Shown: positions 1-10,360 of the stretch, one piece after another | Numbering within the stretch: the first letter of the stretch is position 1 | Layout of the letters: every line of letters begins with the position of its first letter | Assembly: GCA_042701975.1 (NCBI GenBank) | Contig: CP170561.1 | Coordinates: 3,844,001-3,908,000, forward strand | Reading direction: 5' to 3' | DNA: 64,000 nt | From: JAFALK01 sp042701975 | GTDB taxonomy: Bacteria; Pseudomonadota; Gammaproteobacteria; Burkholderiales; Burkholderiaceae_C | The notes under the pieces: generated by a model | What the model saw: the letters and a program-made list of their open reading frames with translations, nothing else | The model's database searches: none | What the model was told of the DNA's origin: nothing | Made by a program: the position numbers and the translations under genes

Positions 1-590
1 TCGCGCAGCTTGCGCAGCGAGGCGCTCGGCGGCGATGCGGTGAAGTGCATCTGCTCGCGCCCTTGCGCGTCGAAGCTCACATGGAAACGCCGCGCCTTCG
101 GGGAGAGGCTGTCCACGAAGTCGCCGTCGATGATGGCGAAGACGGCAGCACGCGGCTTGAACTCGGCGTGGGCCTCGCGGGCCATCATCAGGTAGTCGCT
201 GGCCGAGAGGCCGCTGGCACCCAGAGCATAGACCGGCAGGCCAGAGTCCTGCGCCAGCACCGACTGGATGCGCACCGGCTCGGGATTCATCAGCGACTCC
301 ACGAAGCTGTCGCCCACGACGATCATCGGGCGGCTGTTCTTGGCGTAGTCGTAACTCACGGTCTGCCCGTAGTTGTTGGTGCGGCCGGCCAAAGGGTTGT
401 TCATGAACCACTTGGCGGAATACCGGTAGCTCGTGTGCGGCTCGTTGTCGAGCAGCGGCGCACGGTCGGTGTTCGACGCGCCGGTCAGCGCGATGTAGAC
501 CGGCAAGGCACGCAGCACGAGTTCGCAGGCCAGCAGACAGCCGACGACGCCGAGCGCGAACAGCAATGAGGAGCGGATGAAGGAGGGCAT
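1..590 (-). CDS. SGNH/AlgX-like protein, partial (3' end outside window)
   Basis: The reading frame is open from an ATG at 590 to the window edge, giving about 196 residues without a stop. An N-terminal hydrophobic stretch (about residues 5-30) looks like a signal anchor. A GDSF motif near residue 93 matches block I of the SGNH hydrolase fold, which also occurs in AlgX/AlgJ-type proteins that acetylate polysaccharides in the periplasm. The gene starts 6 bp after the MBOAT acyltransferase stop. That order, acyltransferase then SGNH protein, is typical of polymer O-acetylation pairs. The acetylation role is inferred from context; the catalytic Asp/His block would lie outside the window. Confidence 0.7.
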   Translation of the reverse strand, partial: MPSFIRSSLLFALGVVGCLLACELVLRALPVYIALTGASNTDRAPLLDNEPHTSYRYSAKWFMNNPLAGRTNNYGQTVSYDYAKNSRPMIVVGDSFVESLMNPEPVRIQSVLAQDSGLPVYALGASGLSASDYLMMAREAHAEFKPRAAVFAIIDGDFVDSLSPKARRFHVSFDAQGREQMHFTASPPSASLRKLR

Positions 591-596
591 CGCGCT

Positions 597-2129
597 TCAG
601 AAATTGAAGTAGATGAACTCGGAAACGCCGAGCGATCGGTTGAGCACGGCCAGCAGCAGGATCAGTGTCAGGCCGGCGCCGAGCACGGTCCAGGCGGCGC
701 CATTGCGGATGCCGGCGCGCCAAGGGCCAGAGGCGCGCACGGAAGCCATGATCTGCTGCGAATTGGGCAGGAACCAAGCCATGGACAGCAGCACCGCGAT
801 CCAGCCGAGCTGGCGCGTGCCGGCCAGTGCGGCGGTCGCCTTGAAGTCAAAGGCAGCGGCCAGCGAAGGCCAGCTCTCCAGCAGCGAGGCGCGCCATTCG
901 ATGGGCAGCGCCCAGCCCTGGCTGCCGCTCATGGCGTGGACGATGACGAGGGCCGAATCCAGGTCCTTGGCGCGGAAGAACACCCAGGCCAGGCAGACGC
1001 AGGCGAAGGTCAGCAGCACCGACAGCACGCGGCCGGCCGCGCCGAAGCTGGGCAGCGCGAGCTTGCGGCACAGCGCGGCCCAGGCGTGGTTGACGATCAG
1101 GTAGGCGCCGTGCAGCGCGCCCCAGATCACGAAGGTCCAGCCCGCGCCGTGCCAGAGACCGCCCAGCACCATCGTCAGGAACAGGTTCAGGTAGCGGCGG
1201 AAGAAGCCGCGGCGGTTACCGCCCAGGGCGATGTAGAGGTAGTCGCGCAGGAAACGCGACAGCGTCATGTGCCAGCGCCGCCAAAAGTCCACGATGCTCG
1301 TGGCCTTGTACGGCGAGTTGAAGTTCAGCGGCAGGTTGACGTTGAACATCCAGGCCAGGCCGATGGCCATGTCCGAATAACCGGAGAAATCGAAGTACAG
1401 CTGCAGCGCGTAGGCCAGCACGCCGCACCAGGCCTCCACGCCGCCCAGGGCCAGGCCGTGGTCGAACACGGGCGCCACAAACGGCTGGATGCCGTCGGCC
1501 AGCAAAATCTTCTTGGCCAGGCCGATCAGCAGCAGCACCGTGCCCGCGAGGAAGTTCTCGAGCTGGAAGCGGTAGGTCTGCTCGCGCTCGAACTGCGGCA
1601 TCATTTCCGCGTGGTGCAGCACCGGGCCCGCGATCAGGTGCGGGAAGTAGGTGACGAAGAGCAGGTAGTGGACGAAGCGCGCCTCGCGGACCTTGCCGGC
1701 GTAGGTGTCGACCAGGAAGGCGATCTGCGTGAAGGTGAAGAACGAGATGCCCAGCGGCAGCACCACGCCCAGGAGGTCGATGTGCAGCCCCAGTGCCTTG
1801 TCCAGGCTGCCGATGAAGAAGTCCGCGTACTTGAAGTAGGCCAGCGCCGCAAGGTCCAGCCCGACGGCCAGCGTCAGCAGCGGCTTGGCGCGCGCAGGTC
1901 CGCCGGCTTTCAGCGCCCGCGCGACCAGCAGGCCGGCGCCGTAGTTGAAGACGATGGAGCCCAGCAGGAGCAGCGTGTAGGCAGGGCTCCACCAGCCGTA
2001 GAAGACGAGTGAGAGCAGCGCCAGCCAGGCTGCCGCTGCACGGCGCCAACCGCCGGCCGCCACGAGGTAGTAGCCGCCCAGCGCGAGCGGCAGGAAATAG
2101 AGCAGGAACTCGAAGGAGGTGAAGAGCAC
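597..2129 (-). CDS. MBOAT family O-acyltransferase (AlgI-like)
   Basis: This 510-residue polytopic membrane protein has the length and hydrophobic profile of AlgI-like MBOAT enzymes, which move acetyl groups across the inner membrane for polysaccharide O-acetylation. The conserved histidine region is visible as GGLWHGAGW (about residue 325), followed by GALHG (about residue 337). The start codon is GTG at 2129, giving MLFTSFEF, the usual MBOAT beginning. It lies 4 bp after the stop of the ligase gene, so it is in the exopolysaccharide operon. With the SGNH protein downstream it probably decorates the XrtA-linked polymer. The substrate is unknown. Confidence 0.9.
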   Translation of the reverse strand: MLFTSFEFLLYFLPLALGGYYLVAAGGWRRAAAAWLALLSLVFYGWWSPAYTLLLLGSIVFNYGAGLLVARALKAGGPARAKPLLTLAVGLDLAALAYFKYADFFIGSLDKALGLHIDLLGVVLPLGISFFTFTQIAFLVDTYAGKVREARFVHYLLFVTYFPHLIAGPVLHHAEMMPQFEREQTYRFQLENFLAGTVLLLIGLAKKILLADGIQPFVAPVFDHGLALGGVEAWCGVLAYALQLYFDFSGYSDMAIGLAWMFNVNLPLNFNSPYKATSIVDFWRRWHMTLSRFLRDYLYIALGGNRRGFFRRYLNLFLTMVLGGLWHGAGWTFVIWGALHGAYLIVNHAWAALCRKLALPSFGAAGRVLSVLLTFACVCLAWVFFRAKDLDSALVIVHAMSGSQGWALPIEWRASLLESWPSLAAAFDFKATAALAGTRQLGWIAVLLSMAWFLPNSQQIMASVRASGPWRAGIRNGAAWTVLGAGLTLILLLAVLNRSLGVSEFIYFNF

Positions 2130-2133
2130 GCCG

Positions 2134-3402
2134 TCAGACCCCGAGCGAGACCACGGCCGGCTTGCGCTTCGGCGCGAACACCATGCGGTGGACGACCACC
2201 ACCATCAGCACCTCGTAGTACAGGATTTCCCAGTAGCCGATGTTCACGAAGGTGCCGCCGACGGAGAAGCCGACCAGGCTGATCTGCAGGGCCCGCATCA
2301 GCCGCGCAGCCCAATCCCATTCGGGGTCGCCCTCGCAGCGCTTGATCAGGCGCCGGCAGCGCGTCCAGGTGACGATGATGATGGAGAGGTAGGTCAGCAG
2401 GCCCACATAGCCGTGCTCGCCGAGGATCTGGAAATACACGCTGTGCGCGGCGTGAACGTCGGTCGGGTCCGGCGCGTACTTGGCGAACACGCGCGCGGTG
2501 TAGAGCTCGAAGCCGCCGCCGACCAGCGGTCGGTCGTTGGCCAGGTTGAATGCGTTGTGCCAGGCGTTGATGCGCCCCATTGCCGACGTGTCCTGCTCGT
2601 AGGTCTTGATGGTGTGCATCCGCTCGGTCCACGAGTCCGGCATGAAGCCGATGCCCACCGGCACGAGGACCAGCAGCACGAGCAGCAGCACCAGCTTGTT
2701 CTTGGCCTTGATCCACAGCATGAAGGTCATGGCCAGCACGGCCAGCAGCGCGCCGCGCGATTGCGAGCCCAGGATGGCCATGAAGGACAGGCCCATGGCG
2801 CCCAGCGCCGCGTGGCGTTGCCATGGCTTGGTGGCCAGCGTGCGCAAATAGCCCATCAGCGGCACGATCATCACCAGCGCGATAGACACGGCGTTGTTGT
2901 CAGACATGAAGGTCTGGCCCGGCGGGCCGTACACGCGGCTCGCACCACCCGAGAGCAGCGTGAATGCGCCGCCCTTGACGCCGAAGAAGCCCACCGAGAT
3001 GACCAGCACCCAGACCAGCAGTTCCACGTGCTGGCGCGTGCGGATCACGCTGGATGCCACGTGCAGCATGATGAAGATCTTCATGACCTCCACCCAACGG
3101 TTGTAACCGGCGTCCTGCTCCAGCGCGAAAGCGTAAGTCACGCACATCCACAGGGGGAAGAACAGCAGCAGCGCCATCGGCAGGTCCAGCCGGTAGTCCA
3201 CCTGGTCGCGGTGCAGCAGCGCGGACAGCATCGTCGTCGCGGCGACAACGGCGGCAAAAGGCGCGGTGGTGGCAAAGCCGTAGGCGAACTGGTGGGGCGT
3301 CATGACGCTGATCCACACGAACAGCAGGGCACCGATCCAGGCCTGCTTCAGGATCTTGGGCAGGAAGGCCAGGATGAACAGGGTGATGACGATGTCTCTC
3401 AT
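2134..3402 (-). CDS. O-antigen ligase/polymerase-like membrane protein, exosortase A-associated
   Basis: This 422-residue multi-spanning membrane protein begins MRDIVITLFILAFLPKILKQ and has a long periplasmic loop (about residues 235-305) followed by more membrane segments, the layout of the Wzy_C/O-antigen ligase superfamily. It matches the family described as the exosortase A-associated putative O-glycosylation ligase. It starts 4 bp after the upstream glycosyltransferase stop, inside the operon. It could polymerise the exopolysaccharide repeat or transfer glycan to PEP-CTERM proteins; the sequence does not decide between these. Confidence 0.88.
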   Translation of the reverse strand: MRDIVITLFILAFLPKILKQAWIGALLFVWISVMTPHQFAYGFATTAPFAAVVAATTMLSALLHRDQVDYRLDLPMALLLFFPLWMCVTYAFALEQDAGYNRWVEVMKIFIMLHVASSVIRTRQHVELLVWVLVISVGFFGVKGGAFTLLSGGASRVYGPPGQTFMSDNNAVSIALVMIVPLMGYLRTLATKPWQRHAALGAMGLSFMAILGSQSRGALLAVLAMTFMLWIKAKNKLVLLLVLLVLVPVGIGFMPDSWTERMHTIKTYEQDTSAMGRINAWHNAFNLANDRPLVGGGFELYTARVFAKYAPDPTDVHAAHSVYFQILGEHGYVGLLTYLSIIIVTWTRCRRLIKRCEGDPEWDWAARLMRALQISLVGFSVGGTFVNIGYWEILYYEVLMVVVVHRMVFAPKRKPAVVSLGV

Positions 3403-3406
3403 CGCG

Positions 3407-4687
3407 TCATGCTCCCCGGGAAGCGGCTGCGTTCATGGCGTCACCGTGTGAGGTCTTGTTGCAGATGCGGCCGAACAGCGCGAGCTGGGCCTCCGTGGTG
3501 GCCTGCCAGCTGAAGCCTTCGGCATAGGCGCGCACGGCAGCGCGCGCCGGCAGTTGCGCCAAGGCGGATTCGATGGCGGTGGCCACGGCGGCGGGTTCAC
3601 GCTCGCGCACCAACCAGCCGGCGCCGGAAGCGCCGATGACCTCGGCCGATCCGCCAACATCGGTGGCGACGACCGGCGTGCCGCAAGCCATCGATTCCAG
3701 CAGCACGTTCGCCCACCCCTCGCGGCTGGAAACCAGCAGCGAGACATCGGCGGCACTGAACCAGTCAAGCAGTTCCGTATTGGGCCGCGCGCCGATCAGG
3801 CGGATCTGCGCGCCCAAGCCCAGCTCGGCGGCGCGTGATTCGAGAAGCGCGCGATCGGGGCCCTCGCCCACCAGCAGGAGCTGCACGCCGGGCAGGCGAG
3901 GTGCGAGCAGGCCCAGGGCCTCGACCAGCAGGCGCTGGCCCTTGTGTTCCTGCAGATTGCCCACGCACAGCAGCACGGGGCCACTGGCTTGAAGCCCCAG
4001 GCGCGCACGCGCTTCAGCTTGTGGCACAGGCCGGAACCGCTGCAGGTCCACGCCATTGCGCATCACGCGCAGCCGTGCTTCATCCAAGCCCCAGCCGCGC
4101 AGCACCTGCACGAGCGCGCTGCTCACGCCGATGGAGGCGGCCGCGCGCCGGGCGGCCCACTGCATCATGCGACGCGGCAGGCCGTACTGCGGGATCAGGT
4201 TCAGATCGCTGCCGCGCGCCGTGACGGTGAAGGGCTTGCCGAACCAGTGCGCCAGCAGCGCGGCGGCGACGCCGTCTGGGTAGTAGTAGTGGGCGTCGAT
4301 CACATCGAAATCGAAGCCTTCGTCGATCAGCTTTTGCACCGCGCCGCGCGCGCCCAGCGCCAGCAGCAGCGGCGCCATCGTCATGCCGACCTTGGGCGGC
4401 AGGAAGTAGCGCGGATGCACAACGTCGAGGCCATTGCGCGTTTCGCGCTCGGGTGTGGCGGCCATGCGGGCGTATTCGCCATAGCGTGCGTCCGTGGACG
4501 GGAACCAGGGCACGGGCGCGACGACGCGCGATTCGACGGCGCCGCTGGCCACCAGCTCGCGCAGCCGTGTCTCCACGAAGATGCCGTGCCCCGGCCGGGC
4601 GCTGCTCGGGAACAGGGTCGAGAAGGTCAGGACGCGCAGTCGGCCGCTGTTCTGCGCCATCCCCCCCGTCTGCCCAAGCTGGCTCAT
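3407..4687 (-). CDS. glycosyltransferase family 4 protein
   Basis: This 426-residue protein has the two Rossmann-like halves of GT-B enzymes. The N-terminal half carries DAHYYYPDG and GSDLN; the C-terminal half (from about residue 225) carries LLCVGNLQEHKG, VGEGP and the nucleotide-sugar site SREGWANVLLESMACGTPVV with the E-x7-E-like element. It should add one sugar to the lipid-linked repeat at the cytoplasmic face. The start is ATG at 4687, and the first four bases overlap the stop of the upstream gene (ATGA), showing translational coupling. The donor sugar cannot be told from sequence. Confidence 0.9.
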   Translation of the reverse strand: MSQLGQTGGMAQNSGRLRVLTFSTLFPSSARPGHGIFVETRLRELVASGAVESRVVAPVPWFPSTDARYGEYARMAATPERETRNGLDVVHPRYFLPPKVGMTMAPLLLALGARGAVQKLIDEGFDFDVIDAHYYYPDGVAAALLAHWFGKPFTVTARGSDLNLIPQYGLPRRMMQWAARRAAASIGVSSALVQVLRGWGLDEARLRVMRNGVDLQRFRPVPQAEARARLGLQASGPVLLCVGNLQEHKGQRLLVEALGLLAPRLPGVQLLLVGEGPDRALLESRAAELGLGAQIRLIGARPNTELLDWFSAADVSLLVSSREGWANVLLESMACGTPVVATDVGGSAEVIGASGAGWLVREREPAAVATAIESALAQLPARAAVRAYAEGFSWQATTEAQLALFGRICNKTSHGDAMNAAASRGA

Positions 4688-5865
4688 GCGGTCTCCAGCG
4701 AGCGACCGCGCAGCGATTCAAACAGGATCACGACCTGGCGCGCATGGTCAGGCCACGTCAGCTGCTTCTCCACAATCACGCCAGGCGCCGCCCGGGCGAT
4801 GCGCTCACGCAGCGCGGCGTCGGCGCACAGACGATCCAGTGCGCGCTCGATGCCGGCGGGATCGTCGGGCGGATAGAGCTCGGCGTTGAGCTCATGCGTC
4901 AGCAGCTCGTGATGGTTGGGCTGGTCAGGCGCCACGATGGCCTTGCCCAGGCGCAGGTACTCGAACAGGCACAGCGGCGAGGCGTAGGGCACCAGCGCCG
5001 TCTGCAAGGCGATGTCGAAGGCCATGGCCAGCGAGGGCACGGCCTCGCGCGGGACGACGCCGGTGAAGCTCACGCGATCGGCCACGCCGAGCTTGCGGGC
5101 GCAGTCCTCGATCTCGGCGCGCGCCGGGCCGTCACCAACGACCAGCAGATGAACCTGCGGGTGGTCCTTGGCCTGCGCCATCCAGGTGACGATGCGGTCG
5201 AGCCGGTCCCACTCGCGCACGAAGCCAGTGAAGCCGATGACCAACCGCCCCTGCAGGCCCAGGCCGGCCTTGGCGGTTTCGGTGTCGGGCAGGCTCAGGT
5301 AGTGCTCTTCGTTGATGGCGTTCGGGATGACGCGGATGCGGCCGGGCTGGACGCCCTCCTCTTGCAGGCTTTCGGCCAGCACCTGCGTCACGGGCAGGAT
5401 GCGGTGGGCGCGGCGCCAGACATAACGCTCCAGGCCAGCGGCAAGCCGCGGCCAGCTCAGGCCACCGTATTGCTGGCGCTCGACGGCCATCGGCGCGTTG
5501 ACTTCGAGGATCAACGGCAGCCGGAAGCGGCGGCTGGCCCACACGCCAGCCAGCATGTAGAGGTTGTAGCGCTCGTAGATGCCGTCCGGCCGCTCGGCGC
5601 GGATGGCCTTGGCCAGGCGTCGGTAGGCCACCAGCGAATAGGCGAGCTCGGCCAGTTCGTACAAGCCGCGCGGCAGGTGCGCCTTGAGCTTGCCCACCCA
5701 GCCCGGGCTGCCGCCATCGGCGCTGGCCTGTGCCGATTCGGCATCGACGGCCGGCGCGCACTCCACGACGCTGTGGCCGTTGGCGCGCAGCGCGTTGATC
5801 ATCTCGGTGATGTGGGTGGACTGGCCGTCGCGCGAAGCCGTGCGATGGTGGTAGAGGATCTTCAT
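4684..5865 (-). CDS. glycosyltransferase family 4 protein
   Basis: A 393-residue GT-B glycosyltransferase. It begins MKILYHHRTASRDGQSTHI, a pattern common among XrtA-locus GT4 enzymes. The C-terminal half shows GFTGFVREWDRLD, VVGDGP and ASPLCLFEYLRLGKAIVAPD, the nucleotide-sugar binding region. It overlaps the amidotransferase gene by four bases (ATGA at 5862-5865) and the next glycosyltransferase likewise, so three genes are translationally coupled. Its acceptor and donor are unknown; it probably extends the exopolysaccharide repeat. Confidence 0.88.
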   Translation of the reverse strand: MKILYHHRTASRDGQSTHITEMINALRANGHSVVECAPAVDAESAQASADGGSPGWVGKLKAHLPRGLYELAELAYSLVAYRRLAKAIRAERPDGIYERYNLYMLAGVWASRRFRLPLILEVNAPMAVERQQYGGLSWPRLAAGLERYVWRRAHRILPVTQVLAESLQEEGVQPGRIRVIPNAINEEHYLSLPDTETAKAGLGLQGRLVIGFTGFVREWDRLDRIVTWMAQAKDHPQVHLLVVGDGPARAEIEDCARKLGVADRVSFTGVVPREAVPSLAMAFDIALQTALVPYASPLCLFEYLRLGKAIVAPDQPNHHELLTHELNAELYPPDDPAGIERALDRLCADAALRERIARAAPGVIVEKQLTWPDHARQVVILFESLRGRSLETA

Positions 5866-7799
5866 GCGGCGGCCAGGGTCTCGCCGTTTGTGGCACTGTT
5901 GGCGCTCGCGCCCATCACGTTGCGCAGGAAGGCGTCATACATCAGCAGCGTCCACAGCGGCGTGGCGAAGTCGCGCGTGCCGCTCTCGTGCTGCTCGACC
6001 AGGCGGCGCAGCGTGCTGGGATCGAACCAACCGGTCTCGACCAGCGGCCCCTGCAGCAAGGCCGAACGCACGCGCTGGCGAAGCGGGCCGCGGAACCAGC
6101 GCGACAGCGGCACCGAGAAGCCCATCTTGGGCCGGTACATGATGTCGCTGGGCAGGTGCGGCTCCATCGCCTTCTTGAGCAGGAACTTGCTCTCGTTGCC
6201 GCGCAGCTTGATCGACGACGGCAGCGTGGCCAGCCATTCGACCAGCTCGTGGTCCATCAGCGGCTCGCGCACTTCGAGCGAATGCGCCATGCTGGCGCGG
6301 TCGACCTTGGTGTTGATGTCGCCCACCAGGTAGCTGTGCATGTCGATGTACTGGATCAGGGCCAGCGGATCGTCGGTACCGGCGCGCTCGGCGTGGCGGG
6401 TGAAAACCTCGCGGGCGCTGTAGCCGCCCAGCTCGCGCTTGAAGGCAGGGCTGTAGAGCGCCTGGCGATCGGACTCGCTGATGAAGCTCATGCTGTGGGC
6501 GTAAGCCTCCACCGAGTTGCGCGCCAGCGCCTGGAAGGTGGTCTTGGCGCGGAACACGCGCGGCGCCCAGTCGGCCTTGGGATAGAGATTGCCCAGCGTG
6601 CCGAACAGCGGACGACGCAGGCCTAAGGGCAAGGCCGAGCGCATCTTCTCTTCCATCAGGTGCAGCTTGTAGCGGCGATAGCCGCCGAAGCTCTCATCGC
6701 CGCCGTCGCCCGACAGCGCCACCGTCACGTGCTTGCGCGCGAGCTGGCAGACCCGGTAGGTGGGAATGGCCGAGCTGTCGGCGTACGGTTCGTCGTAGAG
6801 ATTGGCGAGCGTATCGATCAGGTCGAAGTCGTCGCTCTGCACTGTCTCCACGCGGTGATTGGTGGCGTAGCGGTCGGCCACCTGCTGGGCAAAGGCGGAT
6901 TCGTTGTAGGCCGGGTCGTCGAAGGCGATGGAGCAGGTGTTCACCGGGCCGTTGCTCTGCCCGGCCATCATGGCCACGACGGCGCTGGAATCCACACCGC
7001 CGGAGAGGAAGGCACCCAGCGGCACCTCGGCGATCATGCGCAGGCGCACCGATTCGCGCAGCTTCTCGGTCATCACTTCGCAGGCTTCGGCGTCCGTGAT
7101 CTTGCTGTCGAGCGTGAAGCGCACGTCCCAATACTCGCGCGGCTGGCCCACGGGCTCGCCACGGCGGATCAGCAGCGTGGAGGCCGGCGGCAACTTCTTG
7201 GCCGTCTTGAAGATCGTGCGCGGCTCGGCCACGTAGCCGAGGCCGAAATACTCTTCCACCGCCAGCGGATCGACCTCGCGGCGCAGGCCCGGGTGGGCCA
7301 TCACGGACTTGAGCTCGGAGCCGAACAGCAGCTGGCCGTCGTCCAGCACGGCGTAATACATCGGCTTCACGCCGAGGCGGTCGCGTGCCATGAAGAACTG
7401 CTGCTTGTTGCGGTCCCACAGCGCGAAGGCGAACATGCCGCGCAGGCGCTTGACGCAGTCCGTGCCCCAGGCTTCCCAGGCGTGGACGATGACCTCGGTA
7501 TCGCTCTTGGTGTGGAAGCGGTAGCCCAGGCCCTGCAGCTCGGCCATCAGCGGCTGGTAGTTGTAGATCTCGCCGTTGAAGACGATGACGACGCTGCGGT
7601 CCTCGTTGAACAGCGGCTGCTGGCCGGTGGCGATGTCGATGATGGACAGGCGCCTGTGGCCCAGACCCAGGCCGGGCTCCAGGTGCAACGAGCCTTCATC
7701 GGGGCCGCGGTGCTGCTGCGAATCGTTCATGCGCTGGAGCGTGGCGCGATCGATGTCGCGCTGGCCCCGTGTGTCGAAGATGCCGGTGATGCCGCACAT
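5862..7799 (-). CDS. exosortase A system-associated amidotransferase (asparagine synthase-like)
   Basis: This 645-residue protein has the full AsnB architecture. Cys2 after the initiator Met (MCGITGIF) is the glutaminase nucleophile, followed by the class II glutamine amidotransferase domain (about 1-190). A PP-loop ATP-binding synthetase domain follows, with SGGVDSS near residue 265 and LSGDGGDESFGGY near 370. Members at XrtA loci are thought to amidate sugar acids or related groups of the polymer rather than make free asparagine. Its position between glycosyltransferases supports that. The uronic acid made by the dehydrogenase at 9027-10304 is a plausible substrate, which is inference. Confidence 0.92.
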   Translation of the reverse strand: MCGITGIFDTRGQRDIDRATLQRMNDSQQHRGPDEGSLHLEPGLGLGHRRLSIIDIATGQQPLFNEDRSVVIVFNGEIYNYQPLMAELQGLGYRFHTKSDTEVIVHAWEAWGTDCVKRLRGMFAFALWDRNKQQFFMARDRLGVKPMYYAVLDDGQLLFGSELKSVMAHPGLRREVDPLAVEEYFGLGYVAEPRTIFKTAKKLPPASTLLIRRGEPVGQPREYWDVRFTLDSKITDAEACEVMTEKLRESVRLRMIAEVPLGAFLSGGVDSSAVVAMMAGQSNGPVNTCSIAFDDPAYNESAFAQQVADRYATNHRVETVQSDDFDLIDTLANLYDEPYADSSAIPTYRVCQLARKHVTVALSGDGGDESFGGYRRYKLHLMEEKMRSALPLGLRRPLFGTLGNLYPKADWAPRVFRAKTTFQALARNSVEAYAHSMSFISESDRQALYSPAFKRELGGYSAREVFTRHAERAGTDDPLALIQYIDMHSYLVGDINTKVDRASMAHSLEVREPLMDHELVEWLATLPSSIKLRGNESKFLLKKAMEPHLPSDIMYRPKMGFSVPLSRWFRGPLRQRVRSALLQGPLVETGWFDPSTLRRLVEQHESGTRDFATPLWTLLMYDAFLRNVMGASANSATNGETLAAA

Positions 7800-7801
7800 G
7801 A

Positions 7802-9007
7802 TCAGGTTCCCTCGTGGCCTTCATGGCCTGTGGTGGGGCGGGCTTTGCCACTGCCGGGCTGCGCCTTCGCCAGCAGGCGCTCGTAGACGCCTTGGTAGTT
7901 GCGCATCATGGCCGCCATGCTGAATTTGTGTTCGACTCGCGCGCGTCCGGCACGGCCCATGGCCTGGGCGCGCGCCGGCGCCAGCGCCAGGCTCGCCAGG
8001 GCTTCGACCATCGGCTGCACCTGGCCCGCGGGCACGAGCAGGCCGGTCTCGCCGGCAGCGAGCAGGTCGGCATTGCCACCCACATCGGTGGCTAGCACGG
8101 CCAGGCCGCTGGCCATGGCCTCGAGAATCGTGTTGGAAATGCCTTCGGCGAGCGAGGGCAGCACGAACAGGTGCAGGCCGCGCATCACGTCGGGCACATC
8201 GCTGCGCTCGCCGGGCAACCAAGCCAGGTCGGCCACGCCTGCTTCATCGAGCAAGGCCTGCGCGCGGCCACGCAGCGGGCCGTCGCCGATCATCGCCAGT
8301 CGCAACCGGTCACGCAGGGCTGGCTCGCGGCGCAGCACCTCGATGAAGGCCTGGGCCAACAGGGTCTGGTCCTTGACTTCGGCCATGCGACCGACGGTAC
8401 CGACGATCCAGTGCGTCTTGGGGTCGAAGGGGCAGCCGCTGATCGGCATAACGCCGTCCTTCGACTGACAGAAGCGCTCCATGTCCACGCCGTTGTAGGC
8501 CTGGGTGATGCGCTCGGCCGGCACGGCAACGGCTTCCTTCAGGTAAGACTCGAGATCGCGGGACAAGGCCACGTAGTGATGCACGAAAGGCTTGTAGAAG
8601 CGCCGCACGCGCTGATACGTCTTGTTGGAACCGTCGAGATCGCCGACGTCGCGACCGTGCTCGCCGTGGATGCGCACCGGCACGCCGGCCGCCCAGGCAG
8701 GCAGCTGCACCTCGAGCGCAGCCAGGTTGCGGCTGTGCACGATGGCGGGCTGCAACTGCTTGAACAGCCGGTAGAGCTTCGGGAACTGCCAGAAGCCGTG
8801 GCCCGGCGGCTTGTTCAGGGCAATGAACTCGACATCGGAGCGATTGACGCGCTGCTTGAAGTCGGTCACCTCGGTCAGTGCCAGCACGGCGTGGCGGAAG
8901 GCTTCCGCCGGCATGTGGTTGATGAGGTTGACCACGCCGTTCTCCAGCCCGCCCGTGTCGAAACGGTTCATCACATGGATGACGAGCGGGCGTGGATCGC
9001 GGTTCAT
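7802..9007 (-). CDS. glycosyltransferase, XrtA/PEP-CTERM-associated (TIGR03088-like)
   Basis: A 401-residue GT-B glycosyltransferase. The start is placed at ATG 9007 (MNRDPRPLVIHVMNRFDTGG); a longer reading frame extends upstream but lacks protein-like composition and would overlap the dehydrogenase. VIHVMNRFDTGGLENG and VHSRNLAALEVQ are characteristic of the XrtA-associated sugar transferase subfamily often called stp2. The C-terminal donor site shows VGTVGRMAEVKDQ and PSLAEGISNTILEAMASG. It lies 2 bp upstream of the amidotransferase start region and 19 bp after the dehydrogenase stop, within the operon. Confidence 0.9.
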   Translation of the reverse strand: MNRDPRPLVIHVMNRFDTGGLENGVVNLINHMPAEAFRHAVLALTEVTDFKQRVNRSDVEFIALNKPPGHGFWQFPKLYRLFKQLQPAIVHSRNLAALEVQLPAWAAGVPVRIHGEHGRDVGDLDGSNKTYQRVRRFYKPFVHHYVALSRDLESYLKEAVAVPAERITQAYNGVDMERFCQSKDGVMPISGCPFDPKTHWIVGTVGRMAEVKDQTLLAQAFIEVLRREPALRDRLRLAMIGDGPLRGRAQALLDEAGVADLAWLPGERSDVPDVMRGLHLFVLPSLAEGISNTILEAMASGLAVLATDVGGNADLLAAGETGLLVPAGQVQPMVEALASLALAPARAQAMGRAGRARVEHKFSMAAMMRNYQGVYERLLAKAQPGSGKARPTTGHEGHEGT

Positions 9008-9026
9008 GGCCTGCCGCCGGTGCGCC

Positions 9027-10304
<1,278 letters not shown>

Positions 10305-10360
10305 GGTCCTCTCCTCAAATTCTCTTCAAAGTCAAATCGATTCAACAGGCGTCAAGCCGC

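Noticed and set aside
936..2012. 358-codon open frame on the plus strand
   Set aside because: It is antisense to the MBOAT gene, has a Gln/His/Asp/Arg-rich composition typical of reverse-frame reading in GC-rich DNA, and shows no domain.
4453..6333. 626-codon open frame on the plus strand
   Set aside because: It runs antisense through two glycosyltransferase genes and the amidotransferase gene; the composition is not protein-like.
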